This document shows positions 19,837 through 28,497 of a DNA stretch of 64,000 nucleotides, piece by piece (within the stretch, counting starts at the first letter, position 1; each line of letters starts with the position of its first letter). The stretch covers positions 186,001 to 250,000 of the forward strand of contig NZ_QUNI01000001.1 of the NCBI RefSeq assembly GCF_003385115.1. Reading direction: 5' to 3'. Made by a program: the position numbers and the translations under genes. Under the pieces are notes generated by a model that saw nothing but the letters and a program-made list of their open reading frames with translations, was not told the DNA's origin and did not search any database. This stretch comes from Flavobacterium aquicola (GTDB lineage: Bacteria > Bacteroidota > Bacteroidia > Flavobacteriales > Flavobacteriaceae).

Positions 19837-20893
19837 ATCTGTATAATTCTCCCCTAATCTCAATCAAAGTCTGAATGGCTTTTTGCTCATTTGGTTTTTC
19901 GGGCAGAGTCGATGTTTTATAAAAGTTTTCGATTGAAGCAATTAGATTATCCGCCATTTCAAGTAAATCATCATATTCCTTGTTTCCTGCTTTTATATCG
20001 AGTAATTCCTCTCGATTTGAAACCCTGATGTTTAATTTTCCGGTTAAGAGAATCTGTTCAGCGGTCTGCAAAAGCCGAATGGTATGCATCATGTTTTTAC
20101 TGTCGTAATTTTTTCCGTGCTGTTGATTGGTGTTGTAACGCTCTTCGTTGCGCTTTTCTATCCAATTCCAATATTCGGTGTATTCTTTACAGTATTTGGA
20201 GTAACCATCCTGATTGCAGGATAAATAACCGATTAATTTTTCGTTTTTGGGAACAGACGAAAGCGAAACTTCATTGGAGTTGTCTTTCTGAATTATTCCT
20301 GTGTAACCTAATGTTTTCTTCTGATCGTAAAACATCGCAAACATTCCTTTGGAGTTGGGCAGATTGACCAAACCAATCTGTTCTCCCTTTAAATTATTTT
20401 CCTTTAGAAATTCTAATACCGAAATGGTTTTATAACCTTCCAAAACATAACAAAAATCCAAAAGGCTTTTCTTTTCCTTTGGCAACGGATTTAGGATTTT
20501 CTTATTCAGACCTCTAGCCTTTTTGATCTGCGTTACAGCATAACCCGCAAAAGAATCTTTGCAGAGTTTCGACAGAAAATCTTCTAGCTTTAAACGCTCT
20601 ATCAACGGATGTTTGTACAAAATACAATCTTTCGGCGAAGCCAGAATCTCCAAAATATTAGGATTGTTTTTGAGCAGTAATTCTGTAAAACGACCAATTT
20701 CGTAATATACCTCATCATTGGTTTCATTACTAATCTGCGGAATATAATCCAACCCAAAGAATTTTTCTTTTGGCAGATAATAAACGCCTTTTATATCGGT
20801 ATCAGATGTTGGTGTGTTTAATCCAAAAGACCGGCTTCCCGAGATTACTTCGAAGAGGATTAGGTTTTGGGATTTTAGGTGTTGGATGGTCAT
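19835..20893 (-). CDS. RlaP-type nucleotidyltransferase (RNA repair associated), copy A
   Basis: 352 residues. The pol-beta nucleotidyltransferase core is at the N-terminus: ISGSRSFGLNTPTSDTDIKGVYYL, with metal-binding Asp31 and Asp33. This is the RNA-ligase-associated nucleotidyltransferase family (Pfam PF10127 by my recollection), predicted to add nucleotides to or process RNA ends. The ATG overlaps the stop of the OLD-type gene by one base (TAATG). It is the last gene of a three-gene operon in which copy B is the first. The distant RtcB and TROVE genes fit an RNA-repair role. Confidence 0.82.
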   Translation of the reverse strand: MTIQHLKSQNLILFEVISGSRSFGLNTPTSDTDIKGVYYLPKEKFFGLDYIPQISNETNDEVYYEIGRFTELLLKNNPNILEILASPKDCILYKHPLIERLKLEDFLSKLCKDSFAGYAVTQIKKARGLNKKILNPLPKEKKSLLDFCYVLEGYKTISVLEFLKENNLKGEQIGLVNLPNSKGMFAMFYDQKKTLGYTGIIQKDNSNEVSLSSVPKNEKLIGYLSCNQDGYSKYCKEYTEYWNWIEKRNEERYNTNQQHGKNYDSKNMMHTIRLLQTAEQILLTGKLNIRVSNREELLDIKAGNKEYDDLLEMADNLIASIENFYKTSTLPEKPNEQKAIQTLIEIRGELYR

Positions 20894-22887
20894 TATTTTT
20901 GTGTAATAAAATCGTAAATATCTTTTGTTAATTTTTCAATTTCTTTGTTTTTAGATAAAATGTCCCATGAAAAATTTTTATTAAAAACTAACTCACTTAA
21001 TTCTCTTTTGTTAATTATAGTCCCAAAAGAACCATCTGACTTAACTTCATAAGCAGATTGGTTAAGTATAAATGATGAAGAGCTTTTTCCCATTTTCGTT
21101 CTTATTACTTCTAGAAATTCTCCCACATATTTTTTTTCATAATCTGAATATTTTACGTCAGACAATGCTTCTTCAATTTTTAATAAAACTTCAGCTTCAT
21201 TTGATTTAACCAAGGTTTTATTGCAGAACTCAATGAGAATTTCTTTCCACATTTCATTTGTTAAAAGATTCTCAATCTCTCTAATATTCCAAATAATTTT
21301 AGGTTTAAAATTATCCGATTCAGCATTCTGTAAAGCTTCTAATCTTTCAAACTTTTGTTTATTTTTCGTTTTTGTTACTGCATCTGAATCTGCTAGCAAA
21401 AATATCTTGTTACTAAGGGATAGAGCTTTAATATCATTAATAACGAATTCTTTTTTTTCATCTTCTATTTCGTCTTCGAAAATATAATGATCAATATTAG
21501 AACCTGCATATTCAAAAAATGCAAAATCGATATCCTCTTTTGGATAGGATTTTCCAATCGAATCGCAGTATGATTTTAAAAATGCTTTTATATAATTTCT
21601 ATCTGATATTCCTTCAACCCAAATACTACAATTTGCCATGAACACTGATGAATTATTTACACCAAGTTCTTTAAGTAATGAATTATCTCCTCTATTTACA
21701 TTTCTTATAGTAAACTGATTGTCGCCTAAGTCATTATTTCTTATTGAAAATGAATAAATAGAAATATTATCTTTTTCAATTGTTAAGTCTAAAAAATGAT
21801 TTGAATGAGTGGTTATAACATAAGTGATATTTTTCTTTTTCAAATCTTTATTATTAGTTATTTGTTCTAAAAATAATCTCTGCATTCCTGGATGAAGATT
21901 TAATTCAGGTTCATCAATATACATAAATGAATTATCCTCAGCCATAAAAATCTTATACATTAAGATTATTAATGCTTGAATTCCATCTCCCAAATCACAA
22001 AGATCCCTAGATTTTATTTCACCTTCAATATCGACACTTATTATTTCATTATCATTTTTTCCATCAAGATTATATTCTTTCTTAAATTCTGCAACAATAT
22101 CTATTTTTTTTCCATCAAAAAAATTCTCTCCAACAAAGTCTTGAAATTTTTCAAATTTATTTCTAGTTTCTCTTTTAGAATTTCTCGCATTTAGAATTTC
22201 TCTATATAAATGTAAACCAGTAAATATTTCAACTTTATTATTTATTTTGTAATTCTTTAAATAAGTATATAAATAAACGTCATCTTCAATCTTAGAATAT
22301 TTATTTAAATCGGAGTCGAAATTAAATAATGAATGAGCCGATCTTAAAGTAGGAATGTAGTAACTTTTAAAATTTTCATATTCTTTATAAAAATTCTTAT
22401 CAATTTTATTAAAATTAGATAAATAATCATTTTCTACACCCAAATGTTTTATATTTTGAAGATTTGAAATGTTCCTATTTACAATTGTCAAAAAACTGTC
22501 TAATGAAGTCATTTCCAAATTTATTAATTTATTAGCAACCAAAACCTTCACATTTTCCCTATAATATTCTGATTCAGAATAATATGTATTATTGACTCTT
22601 TGTTGAAATCTTGATATTGCATCATAGATTTTTACATTCGTTTCCTCTACCTCCATATTATAAATAGGAACAAATTCTCTAATTTTTAAAAGGTCATCAA
22701 CAGCATTAAATTTATCAAATTCCATTAAATTCCTAATAAATCTACTCTTACCACTATTATTTGTTCCAACTACTATATTAATTGAATTAAAGCTTGGAAG
22801 AAAAGATATATTTTGTTCTTCTTCACCTAAGAAATAATCTTTAAATCTTTTTGTGTCTTCTATAATTAAATCAAAAGAATCTTTCAT
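20893..22887 (-). CDS. OLD-type AAA ATPase with TOPRIM nuclease domain
   Basis: 664 residues. Walker A GTNNSGKS at 41-48; conserved PTLRSAH at about 179-185; signature-like LGDGIQAL at 299-306; Walker B FMYIDEPE at 321-328; switch His361 (ITTHSNHF); TOPRIM with Glu425 (WVEGISDR) and LADSDA at 498-503. This is the overcoming-lysogenization-defect layout, an ATP-gated nuclease common in phage defence. It is much richer in A/T than its neighbours and sits between two nucleotidyltransferase genes with 6-base and overlapping junctions. Whether it is a nuclease here is inferred from the TOPRIM residues. Confidence 0.85.
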   Translation of the reverse strand: MKDSFDLIIEDTKRFKDYFLGEEEQNISFLPSFNSINIVVGTNNSGKSRFIRNLMEFDKFNAVDDLLKIREFVPIYNMEVEETNVKIYDAISRFQQRVNNTYYSESEYYRENVKVLVANKLINLEMTSLDSFLTIVNRNISNLQNIKHLGVENDYLSNFNKIDKNFYKEYENFKSYYIPTLRSAHSLFNFDSDLNKYSKIEDDVYLYTYLKNYKINNKVEIFTGLHLYREILNARNSKRETRNKFEKFQDFVGENFFDGKKIDIVAEFKKEYNLDGKNDNEIISVDIEGEIKSRDLCDLGDGIQALIILMYKIFMAEDNSFMYIDEPELNLHPGMQRLFLEQITNNKDLKKKNITYVITTHSNHFLDLTIEKDNISIYSFSIRNNDLGDNQFTIRNVNRGDNSLLKELGVNNSSVFMANCSIWVEGISDRNYIKAFLKSYCDSIGKSYPKEDIDFAFFEYAGSNIDHYIFEDEIEDEKKEFVINDIKALSLSNKIFLLADSDAVTKTKNKQKFERLEALQNAESDNFKPKIIWNIREIENLLTNEMWKEILIEFCNKTLVKSNEAEVLLKIEEALSDVKYSDYEKKYVGEFLEVIRTKMGKSSSSFILNQSAYEVKSDGSFGTIINKRELSELVFNKNFSWDILSKNKEIEKLTKDIYDFITQK

Positions 22888-22893
22888 ATTTTT

Positions 22894-23640
22894 TTATTTT
22901 ATCATCTCCCTAAAAAACAAATCCAACTCCTCAGCCATCTTCTTCCCAATTCCTAACTTACTTGCATTCTCGTGATTAAATTGTACTGTTTCCGGTAAAA
23001 AATCAGTAATTAGGTTTTCTTTTGGGTGCAGGTATTTTTCGTTTTGAGTGGCTTTTATTTGTTGTAATTCCAGTATTTTTTTCTGTATGTTTGTCGGTGC
23101 GATTGGCAATACATCGGCAAAAGCTACAGGCGGAAATGTATTGTTTTCTATAATCCATTTTCCAGCCAATGCGGTGCGTAAGGCGTAGAAATAACTTTTT
23201 AATTTTACTTCTTCCATTTCGCAGACTTCCATGAAATTCTTTGTCGTTCCCAAATAATGGTGCAAAACCGCTATTGGCGAAAAACACGATGTGGCTAATT
23301 CCCGCATTTGCTTTGCAAAAACTTCATTCTCATAATACACCACAGGCGAAAACAGCCATTCCATCAAAGGTGCGTTTGATTTTGCTAACAATTTTACGGC
23401 TTTCCGTAAATCCCAACCGGAACCATCAAGATCGTCTTCGGTCATGAACTCGATTACGTCGGGCTTTTCCCAAAGTGATAAATAATACTCGGGTTTGTGT
23501 TTGTATATAAAACGGATATCATAGTCGCTGTCCGGAGAAGCAAATCCCCAGGCACGGCTTCCTGATTCTACAGCAAAAAGTATTTCTACATCTTTCTGTT
23601 TTTCTATTTCCTTTAATTTATCGAGTATTTTCTTTTCCAT
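22894..23640 (-). CDS. RlaP-type nucleotidyltransferase (RNA repair associated), copy B
   Basis: 248 residues. Nucleotidyltransferase core at 24-47: AVESGSRAWGFASPDSDYDIRFIY, with metal Asp39 and Asp41, the classic form of this family. Shorter than copy A (352) and only distantly similar, so the two are old paralogues or arrived separately. Six bases separate it from the OLD-type gene. First gene of the operon; a palindrome lies just upstream at 23668. Proposed role: end-processing of cleaved RNA. Confidence 0.85.
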   Translation of the reverse strand: MEKKILDKLKEIEKQKDVEILFAVESGSRAWGFASPDSDYDIRFIYKHKPEYYLSLWEKPDVIEFMTEDDLDGSGWDLRKAVKLLAKSNAPLMEWLFSPVVYYENEVFAKQMRELATSCFSPIAVLHHYLGTTKNFMEVCEMEEVKLKSYFYALRTALAGKWIIENNTFPPVAFADVLPIAPTNIQKKILELQQIKATQNEKYLHPKENLITDFLPETVQFNHENASKLGIGKKMAEELDLFFREMIK

Positions 23641-23667
23641 ATTCTTTTCAAATTAATCCAAATAAGA

Positions 23668-23694
23668 CCTAACAGGTTTTCGAAACCTGTTAGG
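23668..23694. repeat. Perfect 12-bp palindrome upstream of RlaP copy B
   Basis: CCTAACAGGTTT-TCG-AAACCTGTTAGG. It sits between the membrane-protein gene end and the RlaP operon. It resembles dispersed flavobacterial palindromes and could also act as a terminator for the gene upstream. Confidence 0.7.
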
Positions 23695-23721
23695 AAAACA
23701 AATTCTATTCTTACCTCATTT

Positions 23722-24534
23722 TCAAACCAAAAAATCCGAAACCAAACGCTGTTTGAATCGGTCAATGGGTTTCAAATCGACATTGGTCTCGCCATTGAAA
23801 ATATCAAAAGGATCGTCCAGACCGCTAATCAATAAATACAGATAGCAAAATATAAAAGTGATGGCCGAGGTCACCAGATAATCGGCAGACGGGCTTTTGA
23901 ATTTAGTAATCAGCAACAGCGACATCACTATAAACAATATGCTTTGAAGCAAAGTGTACGCAGGCTTTATAAAGTTGTTTCTCGAAATCGAATAGGCACG
24001 CGTGAGCTGTTTCCGCATGGCATTGGTGTTTTCCTGAATACCTTTTATGGCTTCTTTATCGACACCTCTTTCGGCAAAATAGTAGGCAATTTCATTCGAC
24101 TTACGAATCAGCGGAAAGATAACCGTAGAATCTTTGCCGCTGGAATAAATCCATGAAATAATACCATCGGTAATCGCAAGCATTTCCTGACGCAGAAAAG
24201 TGTTGTTTAATTCTTCCCTGCATAAATCGGTAGTTCCAGTTCTCGGTGCACGGAAAGCCAGATAAATCCAATCTTTGATCGCCTCCAGATTAGAAGCCAC
24301 TTCCCCTGGAATCTTTTCGCTTTCCTTAAAATCTGTCATTGTTGCAGCCAGCAATAACCCGAATACAAAAAACGCTCCAGTGAAAATTATCGTAATATCA
24401 GACAGTTCTATCAAGTCATGAAAATCCTGCCCATAAAGCGAAAGATGCTTAAAAATAAAATTTTTGATTCCCAATATGGCTAGTGCGGCAATAAATGACT
24501 TTAGGATTATAGTTCTGTTTGATATAAACTTCAT
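23722..24534 (-). CDS. Bestrophin-like membrane protein
   Basis: 270 residues with four hydrophobic segments (about 10-27, 46-66, 197-215, 222-240) around a central helical cytoplasmic part. The motif SGLDDPFDIFNGE near the C-terminus resembles the bestrophin-like (DUF4239) family, which has such an L-D-x-P-F end. An anion channel function is possible but not shown. It is 115 bases downstream of tatD on the same strand, and not obviously linked to RNA repair. Confidence 0.6.
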   Translation of the reverse strand: MKFISNRTIILKSFIAALAILGIKNFIFKHLSLYGQDFHDLIELSDITIIFTGAFFVFGLLLAATMTDFKESEKIPGEVASNLEAIKDWIYLAFRAPRTGTTDLCREELNNTFLRQEMLAITDGIISWIYSSGKDSTVIFPLIRKSNEIAYYFAERGVDKEAIKGIQENTNAMRKQLTRAYSISRNNFIKPAYTLLQSILFIVMSLLLITKFKSPSADYLVTSAITFIFCYLYLLISGLDDPFDIFNGETNVDLKPIDRFKQRLVSDFLV

Positions 24535-24649
24535 GGATTTGTTTTTTTTGACAAAGTAAGAAATATATACATGTCCTGTTCTATACTGCTATAAAAAAAT
24601 GGACACTTTCTATAATTTCTTTCAATCCAGCCAACCGAATTGAATAGCA

Positions 24650-25450
24650 CTAAATTCCAAAAAACTTCCTAGCATTGCCAGTTGTTTCTTCTGCCACTTT
24701 ATCTAAAGAAATTCCTTTAAATTTAGCAACAGTTCCCGCTACAAAAGGCAGAAAAGCAGGTTCGCATCGGCGTTCGTGGTATTTTTTCAACAGATTACTC
24801 GGTGTGTTTTTCGGGAGCATGAAAGGCGCATCGGTTTCGATCATTATTCGGTCAAGCGGAACGTATTGAATCACTTCTTTCAAATGATCAAAACGTTTAC
24901 TGTCTGAAATGGCTCCAGTAAAACCAAGATACAAGCCGTTATTGAGATACATCTTCGCTTCCTGCAGACTTCCTGTAAAACAATGCACAACGGCTTTGGG
25001 TAATTGCGGCAAATATTCATTTGTAATACTCATAAATCGTGTAAAAGCAGCTCTTTCGTGTAAAAACAAAGGTTTCTGAACTTCGATGGCCAATTCTAAT
25101 TGGGCTTTATAACACACTTCCTGAATATTTCTGGGCGAAAAATCACGGTCAAAATCGAGTCCGCACTCGCCTACTGAAACTATGTGTTTCTGCGTTAGTA
25201 AATTCCGCAGTTTTGAAATGCTCTGTGCGTCAAAACTTTTCGCATCATGCGGGTGGATTCCCGCCGTGGCATATAATACGCCTGGATACTGCCTCGCTAT
25301 TTTAGCGGATTCTTCGCTGTTTCTTACGCTTGTACCTGTCAGTATCATCTGCGATACATCGGCATCTAAAGCGTTTTGTACGACATCGTCTATGTCGTTT
25401 TGGAATTGCTTATTCGTTAAATTAATTCCGATATCTATATATGTATTCAT
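24650..25450 (-). CDS. tatD: TatD-family metal-dependent 3'-5' nuclease
   Basis: 266 residues, TIM-barrel amidohydrolase fold. Close to E. coli TatD: YIDIGINLTNKQF, LTGTSVRNSEESAKIARQYPGVLYATAGIHPHDA, VGECGLDFDRDF (catalytic Glu/Asp), LHERAA, HCFTGS, IETDAPFM. The first metal site has D-I-G-I-N rather than D-x-H-x-H, as in true TatD as opposed to YcfH. It removes nucleotides from 3' ends of DNA (and RNA has been proposed). Its place in an RNA-repair neighbourhood is suggestive only. Confidence 0.9.
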   Translation of the reverse strand: MNTYIDIGINLTNKQFQNDIDDVVQNALDADVSQMILTGTSVRNSEESAKIARQYPGVLYATAGIHPHDAKSFDAQSISKLRNLLTQKHIVSVGECGLDFDRDFSPRNIQEVCYKAQLELAIEVQKPLFLHERAAFTRFMSITNEYLPQLPKAVVHCFTGSLQEAKMYLNNGLYLGFTGAISDSKRFDHLKEVIQYVPLDRIMIETDAPFMLPKNTPSNLLKKYHERRCEPAFLPFVAGTVAKFKGISLDKVAEETTGNARKFFGI

Positions 25451-25458
25451 TTTTTTTA

Positions 25459-25494
25459 AAGTTTCTAAGGTTCTGAGAGGCTGAGATTCTAAGT
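25459..25494. repeat. Short CTAAG/CTGAG tandem-like repeat
   Basis: Irregular units around TTTCTAAGG, TTCTGAGA, GCTGAGA, TTCTAAG, spaced about 10 bases. The same type of array occurs at 54318-54465. It lies before tatD. Confidence 0.5.
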
Positions 25495-25577
25495 TTTTTT
25501 GCTCTCATTTAGCTTAAATTATTTTTTTATTTTTTGGCCATTAAGGCGCTGGGGCACTAGTTTTTTACACCCTGTTT

Positions 25578-25678
25578 TGTCATTCCGACGTAGGAGGAAT
25601 CTCATCAAGTAATTCCGCAATCAAAATTCCCAATCTTTGTTGAGTCTCTAATGTGATTCCTCCTACGTCGGAATGACA
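25578..25678. repeat. REP-like dispersed repeat, copy 1
   Basis: A 24-bp perfect inverted repeat (arms 25578-25601 and 25655-25678; each arm contains CATTCCGACGTAGGAGG or its complement) around a 53-base centre with AAGTAATTCCGCAATCAAAAT. A second copy is at 56149-56251 with the same arms and a largely shared centre. Confidence 0.85.
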
Positions 25679-25743
25679 TAAAATAAGAATACGTTGTGTT
25701 AGTTAGACGCACTACAGTGCGTCTCTACACCGATTACTGATTA

Positions 25744-27165
25744 TTAATCCTCACGGCTTCCATCATCAGCCATTCTAACCATTTTTGGTGTGAACTTGGC
25801 GACTACGTCTACCAAATCCTGTTGTGCTTCCATCACAAGATTGATATCTTTATACGCCATTGGGGCTTCATCGAGACCAGCACCAATTAAGGTAACTCCG
25901 TAGTCTTTCAGAATAGTTTGCATCTCGGTTTGAGTAATAGTCTTTATTGCCTGGGTTCTGCTCATTTGTCTTCCAGCTCCATGTGAAGCCGAATTAATCG
26001 CGTTCTCCTCGCCTTTTCCTCTCACCAAAAATCCCGGTGCGGTCATACTTCCCGGAATGATTCCCATCACGCCTTTTCCGGCTGGTGTAGCTCCTTTTCT
26101 ATGCACGATCACTTCTTCGCCATTCCAGATTTCTTTCCAAGCGAAATTATGGTGGTTTTCTACTTTGGCTAAAATCGATGCGCCCAAAGCTTTCTCCATT
26201 TTGTTATGGATAATCTCATGACAGGCCGAAGCATAATCTCCCGCAAGGTTCATCGCAATCCAGTATTCCTGACCTAATTGTGAATTCATATCCAAGTAGG
26301 CTAAATTTCTCGCTACTTCTGGAAGTTTACATACGTCTTTGGCAATTTTGGTATAATGTCCTGCGATGGTAGCACCCATTCCGCGTGAACCGGAATGTGT
26401 CAATAAAGCGACATATTTTCCTTTTGGGATATTCAAAACAGCATCGTCTTTGGCAAATTCCATAATTCCGAACTCGACAAAATGATTTCCGCCACCTGAA
26501 GAACCTAATTGCGACCAGGCTTTATCCTTCAAATTCTTGACAAACGGATTCATATTAAAAGCATCATTCTCCAAAACCGCATGATTTGATTTGTACTGAC
26601 CGTGAAATCCGTGACCCGCTCCAAACTTGGAATGCGCAATTAATTCTCTTTTGAATTTAGCCTCATTTTCGAGATAAAAATTCTCAGGAATATCATAAAC
26701 CGACAAAGCCATTCTGCATCCAATATCAACTCCCACTCCATAAGGAATAATAGCGTTTTTGGTTGCCAAAACGCCTCCAATCGGCAGTCCGTAACCTTGA
26801 TGCGCATCGGGCATTAAAGCGCCTGCGACCGTAACAGGAAGTTTCATTGCCACTTCCATTTGTTTTCTGGCACCGTCTTCGATATGATCTAATCCATAAG
26901 CCGAATATGCATTCGGATTTTGATTTAAAGCAATGAAATCTTCAGGTTTTTCATTCGCTTTTTCAATCAGTGCTATTACTAATGGGCTGAAAACTTTATC
27001 GTCTATAAAATTTTCCGGAGCTTCTAAAACGTTTTTATAATTGGCAATCATTTCGTCTCTTGTAAATCCGTTTCTTTTGTTATTTATTTTTAAGGCAATT
27101 CCAATTATTTTTCCTTCAGGATAGCCTAATTCTATTATATCTGTACCGTTTATTTGTGTTTTCAT
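25744..27165 (-). CDS. rtcB: RNA-splicing ligase RtcB
   Basis: 473 residues from the start at 27165 (MKTQINGTDIIELGY). An ATG at 27189 lies upstream of the predicted transcription start, so 27165 is preferred. RtcB joins 2',3'-cyclic-phosphate ends to 5'-OH ends using GTP and Mn. Visible motifs: MPDAHQGYGLPIGG, GVDIGCRM (metal Cys), GSSGGGNHFVE, HSGSRG, VENHHN, HRKGATP, PGSM, and SHGAGRQMSR with the guanylylated His. Length is a little above E. coli RtcB (408). It follows the shared palindrome operator also found before rsr and the small-RNA cluster. Confidence 0.95.
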   Translation of the reverse strand: MKTQINGTDIIELGYPEGKIIGIALKINNKRNGFTRDEMIANYKNVLEAPENFIDDKVFSPLVIALIEKANEKPEDFIALNQNPNAYSAYGLDHIEDGARKQMEVAMKLPVTVAGALMPDAHQGYGLPIGGVLATKNAIIPYGVGVDIGCRMALSVYDIPENFYLENEAKFKRELIAHSKFGAGHGFHGQYKSNHAVLENDAFNMNPFVKNLKDKAWSQLGSSGGGNHFVEFGIMEFAKDDAVLNIPKGKYVALLTHSGSRGMGATIAGHYTKIAKDVCKLPEVARNLAYLDMNSQLGQEYWIAMNLAGDYASACHEIIHNKMEKALGASILAKVENHHNFAWKEIWNGEEVIVHRKGATPAGKGVMGIIPGSMTAPGFLVRGKGEENAINSASHGAGRQMSRTQAIKTITQTEMQTILKDYGVTLIGAGLDEAPMAYKDINLVMEAQQDLVDVVAKFTPKMVRMADDGSRED

Positions 27166-27179
27166 TTTTGTTATTTTTT

Positions 27180-27224
27180 TAAGGGACAAAGGTTGTTTTG
27201 TACTGCGTAATTATTTTGCGTAGT
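27180..27224 (-). promoter_or_regulatory. rtcB promoter with degenerate shared operator
   Basis: TACTGCGTA, spacer ATTATTT, TGCGTAGT (27201-27224, imperfect palindrome), then 10 bases to TTTG (27190-27187, minus strand, AACCTTTG). The same palindrome, spacer and distance occur before rsr and before the RNA cluster. No sigma-54 -24/-12 sequence is seen, unlike the rtcBA operon of E. coli. Confidence 0.7.
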
Positions 27225-27226
27225 TT

Positions 27227-27757
27227 CTAATATCTCAAAAACTCATTCTTTAAATATTCTTCCAAATTATTACCATATATAATTATATCAGCCCCCCAAG
27301 CTGAAATAACGGGAGACAGATATTTATTTTTAAAAACGACAAGTATCCTATGATAATAAATTGGTATGTATCCCACAACTTTAGAAACATCAAATCCAGC
27401 TTCAGTTAAAGCTTCTTCTACAAACATCATATTTGCATTTATATCCTCAAACAAATGTTGTACTTTTTCAATATCTCTTGGGTACTGATAAAAAAAATTA
27501 TGAAATTCAACTTCAACTTCTCCATCTGGATCGATTGAAATCTCTTGGGTATCTAATCCACCAATATTTAAAAGCATTTCTCTGTATTCCCAAGGAAAAT
27601 CAAATCCAAAAATTGTTTCTAATTTATCAATCTCTTTTCTGCTGATGCCCTTTAAAAATTTGGTATTTGGCTGTATTTGAAATCCATAAACGTCATTTTG
27701 AAGTTTATTCTTTTCAAAGATTTTTTCAGCTTTATATTTTATTTCTTTGATTGTCAT
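27227..27757 (-). CDS. SUKH (SMI1/KNR4) domain protein
   Basis: 176 residues. The SUKH pattern is seen in KGISRKEIDKLETIFGFDFPWEYREMLLNIGGLDTQ, followed by a beta-rich middle and a WGADIIIYGNNLEEYLKNEF end. Family members are often immunity proteins against nuclease toxins, though many are housekeeping. No toxin gene is visible nearby. It lies between the small-RNA cluster and rtcB on the same strand, and rtcB retains its own promoter downstream. Confidence 0.75.
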   Translation of the reverse strand: MTIKEIKYKAEKIFEKNKLQNDVYGFQIQPNTKFLKGISRKEIDKLETIFGFDFPWEYREMLLNIGGLDTQEISIDPDGEVEVEFHNFFYQYPRDIEKVQHLFEDINANMMFVEEALTEAGFDVSKVVGYIPIYYHRILVVFKNKYLSPVISAWGADIIIYGNNLEEYLKNEFLRY

Positions 27758-27794
27758 GCTTTCTTATATTTTTATTCTTTATAAATCATTTTGT

Positions 27795-28037
27795 AAAATT
27801 TGCACCGTTCCTACGAAACTTTGCTTTTTGATAATTTTTATAATCCAACGGATTAAAATCCGTTACTACAAAATGAAATCGTTTCTACGAAACTTGATAT
27901 ACTTTCTATAATAAAACAGTACTGATTCTTTTAGAAAAGTTCCAGAGGAACGACCTATGTTGTAGCAACGGATTTTAATCCGTTGAACAAAAGAACCGAT
28001 CATTATCAAGAGTTCCATAGGAACGATACATTTTTTT
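27795..28037. repeat. Dispersed palindrome-rich repeat region
   Basis: Contains AACGGATT-AA-AATCCGTT (27847-27864), CAACGGATTTTAATCCGTTG (27966-27985), GTTTCTACGAAAC (27880-27893), and two AGTTCC-AGAGGAACG-like motifs (27939-27953, 28010-28026). This combination is of the kind scattered between flavobacterial genes. It separates the SUKH gene from the RNA cluster. No protein. Confidence 0.6.
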
Positions 28038-28110
28038 AAAAGAGGTTACATGTAGAAATGGTTTAAATTTCATTTTGGTCGAAGGAACCATTTCCTGACG
28101 ACACTCTTTT
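28038..28110 (-). ncRNA. RNA module 5
   Basis: About 73 bases. Stem AAAAGAG / CTCTTTT (28110-28104 and 28044-28038). The motif (28103-28078) folds best of all: GTCG-TC-AGGAA-ATGG-TTCCT-T-CGAC. No T-arm. Last module before the dispersed repeats. Confidence 0.45.
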
Positions 28111-28125
28111 TTAAAGAGCAATAGC

Positions 28126-28201
28126 TTATAAGTGATAATTTAGGATTCGAACCTAATGAAATCAACCAACGAAGTAGCACTTTATAAACGGCATCTTATA
28201 A
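28126..28201 (-). ncRNA. RNA module 4 with T-arm
   Basis: About 76 bases. Stem TTATAAG / CTTATAA (28201-28195 and 28132-28126), motif variant TGCCGT...CTTCG (28193-28169), T-arm TTAGGTTCGAATCCTAA (28156-28140, five base pairs). Confidence 0.5.
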
Positions 28202-28203
28202 TT

Positions 28204-28274
28204 TGAAAAAGTAATAATTGGCAAGAGTTTTTGATTCCTTAAACGAAGTAACTCTAGGCACACGACATTTTTCA
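28204..28274 (-). ncRNA. RNA module 3
   Basis: About 71 bases. Stem TGAAAAA / TTTTTCA (28274-28268 and 28210-28204) directly flanks the shared motif (28267-28243). No T-arm is visible. Confidence 0.4.
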
Positions 28275-28279
28275 GTTTT

Positions 28280-28414
28280 AAAAAGAAGTAAAAAGCAATA
28301 AGAGAAACGGGGCATGTCTTGCCAGAGTCGAACTGGATAGCCTTGCTGCTTTTACAACTTCGCTATTCCTCCCCAAATGGAGACGAAGTAACTCTTATTT
28401 ACGACATTCTTTTT
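28280..28414 (-). ncRNA. RNA module 2 with T-arm
   Basis: Longest module, about 135 bases. Stem AAAAAGAA / TTCTTTTT (28414-28407 and 28287-28280), shared motif 28406-28383, a CTCC...GGAG hairpin, ATAGC...GCTAT pairing, then T-arm CCAGTTCGACTCTGG (28336-28322). The D-arm at 28480-28456 may belong to it. Confidence 0.5.
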
Positions 28415-28455
28415 ATTTTTTAAAACAAGATAACATTCAAAAAGAATCTATATTT

Positions 28456-28480
28456 CTGCTCTACCTAACTGAGCTACATC
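28456..28480 (-). ncRNA. Canonical tRNA D-arm without anticodon arm
   Basis: Minus strand reads GATGTAGCTCAGTTAGGTA then GAGCAG: D-stem GCTC/GAGC, loop with AGTTAGGT. The following bases do not form an anticodon arm but lead to module 2, which carries a T-arm, so it is probably the 5' part of a tRNA mimic. Confidence 0.6.
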
Positions 28481-28497
28481 TTTAATTTAATTTTAGA

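Noticed and set aside
23668..23694. Operator shared with the TGCGCA sites
   Set aside because: Palindrome sequence (CCTAACAGG) is unrelated, and it resembles a dispersed repeat.
27180..27224. Sigma-54 promoter for rtcB, as in E. coli rtcBA
   Set aside because: No GG-N10-GC -24/-12 pattern is seen; a TTTG box fits the Bacteroidota housekeeping promoter better.
27795..28037. CRISPR-like array
   Set aside because: The repeats are palindromes of different types with no regular unit or spacer length.
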